A stretch of 6,088 nucleotides of DNA from Betaproteobacteria bacterium (lineage in GTDB: Bacteria; Pseudomonadota; Gammaproteobacteria; Burkholderiales; SG8-39): assembly GCA_016867955.1 (NCBI GenBank), contig VGIE01000153.1:1-6088 (forward strand), in the 5' to 3' direction. The notes beneath the pieces were generated by a model, which saw nothing but the letters and a program-made list of their open reading frames with translations, made no database searches and was not told the origin of the DNA. Below, one piece after another: positions 5,616-6,088 of this stretch (position 1 is its first letter; each line of letters opens with the position of its first letter). Position numbers and translations under genes: made by a program.

Positions 5616-5691
5616 TTCGATCACGAACAAGGGGGCGCTGCCCCCTTGCAGACCCCCCGACTTCAGTCCCGCACATCGAGGAACCGCGTGA
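5578..5691 (+). CDS. Possible 37-codon upstream reading frame sharing the transporter's N-terminus
   Basis: This frame starts with the GTG in repeat copy 1, preceded by GGAG (5568-5571) at a 6-nt spacing. Its first 13 residues, M-S-A-E-G-H-L-A-A-D-V-R-P, are identical to those of the transporter that starts in copy 2. After the repeat ends the sequence diverges into a Pro-rich tail, and the frame stops at TGA 5689-5691, overlapping the transporter GTG (5688) as GTGA. It could be a translated, coupling leader peptide or the stub of a duplicated or disrupted 5' end. No family homology is recognisable. Confidence 0.3.
   Translation: MSAEGHLAADVRPSITNKGALPPCRPPDFSPAHRGTA
5628..5648 (+). other. 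Perfect 9-bp hairpin between the two repeat copies
   Basis: CAAGGGGGC (5628-5636) pairs perfectly with GCCCCCTTG (5640-5648) around the loop GCT. It lies in the 53 bp separating the repeat copies. The next bases are CAGACCCCCC, not a U-tract, so it is not a standard terminator. G/C-rich palindromes of this kind are common in dispersed intergenic repeats. Confidence 0.8.
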
Positions 5692-5725
5692 GCGCCGAGG
5701 GACATCTCGCCGCCGATGTGCGCCC
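5669..5725 (+). repeat. Direct repeat, copy 2 (57 bp)
   Basis: Second copy of the repeat at 5559-5615. Its arms CGCACATCG (5670-5678) and CGATGTGCG (5714-5722) form a perfect 9-bp inverted repeat with a 35-nt spacer that contains the transporter's ribosome-binding site and GTG start. The copy ends within codon 13 of the transporter, just where the family-conserved region begins. Confidence 0.95.
5678..5683 (+). promoter_or_regulatory. Ribosome binding site of the UMF1 transporter
   Basis: GAGGAA lies 4 nt before the GTG at 5688, a usable if short spacing. This supports GTG 5688 as the start. The corresponding bases in copy 1 differ (GGAGCA at 5568-5573) but still contain a GGAG core. Confidence 0.65.
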
Positions 5726-6088
5726 GAGGGAGGTGGTCGGCTGGGCGATGTACGACTTTGCCAATTCCGGCTACACGACGGTGGTGATCACCGCCATCTT
5801 CAACGCCTGGTTCGTGTCCGGCATCGCGGGCAAGGCGGCCTGGGCGACCTTCGCCTGGACGGCGGCGCTGTCGGTGTCGTACCTTGCCATCATGGCGACG
5901 GCGCCCCTCATCGGCGCCTGGGCCGATGCGCATGCCGCGAAGAAACGCGTTCTCGCCCTGACCACGGCCGGCTGCATCCTCTTCACTGCCGCGCTGTCGC
6001 GGGCCGGACCCGGCGACGTGGCGCTGGCCATGCTGTTCATCGTGCTGTCGAACTTCTTCTTCGGCACCGGCGAGAACATCGTCGCCGC
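5688..6088 (+). CDS. MFS transporter, UMF1 family (5' part, cut by the window end)
   Basis: Only the first 133 codons are present; the gene continues past the window. The conserved start V-G-W-A-M-Y-D-F-A-N-S-G-Y (residues 17-29) is the hallmark of the UMF1/Atg22-like family of the major facilitator superfamily. TM1 is about residues 28-46, TM2 about 54-77, and the loop G-A-W-A-D-A-H-A-A-K-K-R (76-87) matches the MFS motif A. TM3 begins near 88, and a further hydrophobic segment follows near 106-122. The family sits in the inner membrane; its substrates are mostly unknown. The start is GTG 5688, with GAGGAA before it and TGA of an upstream small frame overlapping as GTGA. Residues 1-13 come entirely from a 57-bp direct repeat, and conserved sequence begins right after it. 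It diverges from mgtE. Confidence 0.9.
   Translation, partial: MSAEGHLAADVRPREVVGWAMYDFANSGYTTVVITAIFNAWFVSGIAGKAAWATFAWTAALSVSYLAIMATAPLIGAWADAHAAKKRVLALTTAGCILFTAALSRAGPGDVALAMLFIVLSNFFFGTGENIVA

Larger units (their letters stand above)
5367..5687. other. 321-bp intergenic region between mgtE and the divergent transporter
   Basis: The left part (5367-5470) is GC-rich with no recognisable gene or strong structure. The middle (5476-5503) holds overlapping candidate promoters for both flanking genes, followed by a comparatively A-rich patch at 5501-5534. The right part (5546-5687) holds two tiny overlapping reading frames, the first copy of a long direct repeat, a 9-bp hairpin and the start of the second repeat copy. 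Confidence 0.7.

Noticed and set aside
5616..5670. Remnant of an insertion sequence or transposon end between the repeats.
   Set aside because: No transposase fragment or recognisable terminal inverted repeat is visible, and 43-57 bp flanking repeats are far too long for a typical target-site duplication. A dispersed repeat remains possible and is covered in the findings.
5559..5725. CRISPR array, because of the repeated units.
   Set aside because: Only two copies, each of 57 bp with a coding start inside, and no cas genes nearby. The single 53-bp gap is not a spacer series.

Overview
This is a GC-rich chromosomal window made almost entirely of recognisable housekeeping genes. The gene set (rubredoxin, thiD, thiE, hemL, mscL, mgtE, UMF1-type transporter), the C5 haem pathway enzyme and the strong G/C third-position bias suggest a betaproteobacterium, possibly of the Rhodocyclales (Thauera/Azoarcus-like). 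This placement is inferred from gene content and style, not from a database match.

Layout. A rubredoxin gene (26-211, minus) diverges from a plus-strand run thiD (346-1290), thiE (1413-2102), hemL (2122-3411). thiE and hemL are 19 bp apart and probably co-transcribed. thiD and thiE are separated by 122 bp containing a possible switching hairpin. hemL converges on mscL across 42 bp that hold a strong hairpin. On the minus strand mgtE (3921-5366) lies upstream of mscL (3454-3852), with two abutting hairpins in the 68 bp between them. A 321-bp intergenic region (5367-5687) separates mgtE from a divergent MFS transporter of the UMF1 family (5688 to beyond the window end).

How the genes relate. 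ThiD makes the activated pyrimidine (HMP-PP) that ThiE joins to the thiazole phosphate to give thiamine phosphate. HemL makes 5-aminolevulinate for tetrapyrroles. Rubredoxin is a small iron electron carrier. MgtE is a CBS-gated Mg2+ channel and MscL is the large-conductance tension-gated channel, so the minus-strand pair are both inner-membrane channels for ion or osmotic balance. The last gene is a transporter of unknown substrate.

The most unusual part is 5546-5725. A 57-bp segment, 43 bp of it perfectly identical, is present twice at a spacing of exactly 110 bp. Each copy carries a ribosome-binding site, a GTG start and the first 12 codons of the transporter gene. Copy 1 opens a 37-codon reading frame whose TGA overlaps the transporter's GTG. 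An even smaller 11-codon frame ends by the same GTGA overlap on copy 1. The repeats also contain inverted arms that could form mutually exclusive RNA stems around a 9-bp hairpin. This may be an inserted repeat that supplied the gene's start, a duplication relic, or a leader-peptide arrangement. No CRISPR array, tRNA, rRNA, intact insertion sequence or riboswitch was recognised.
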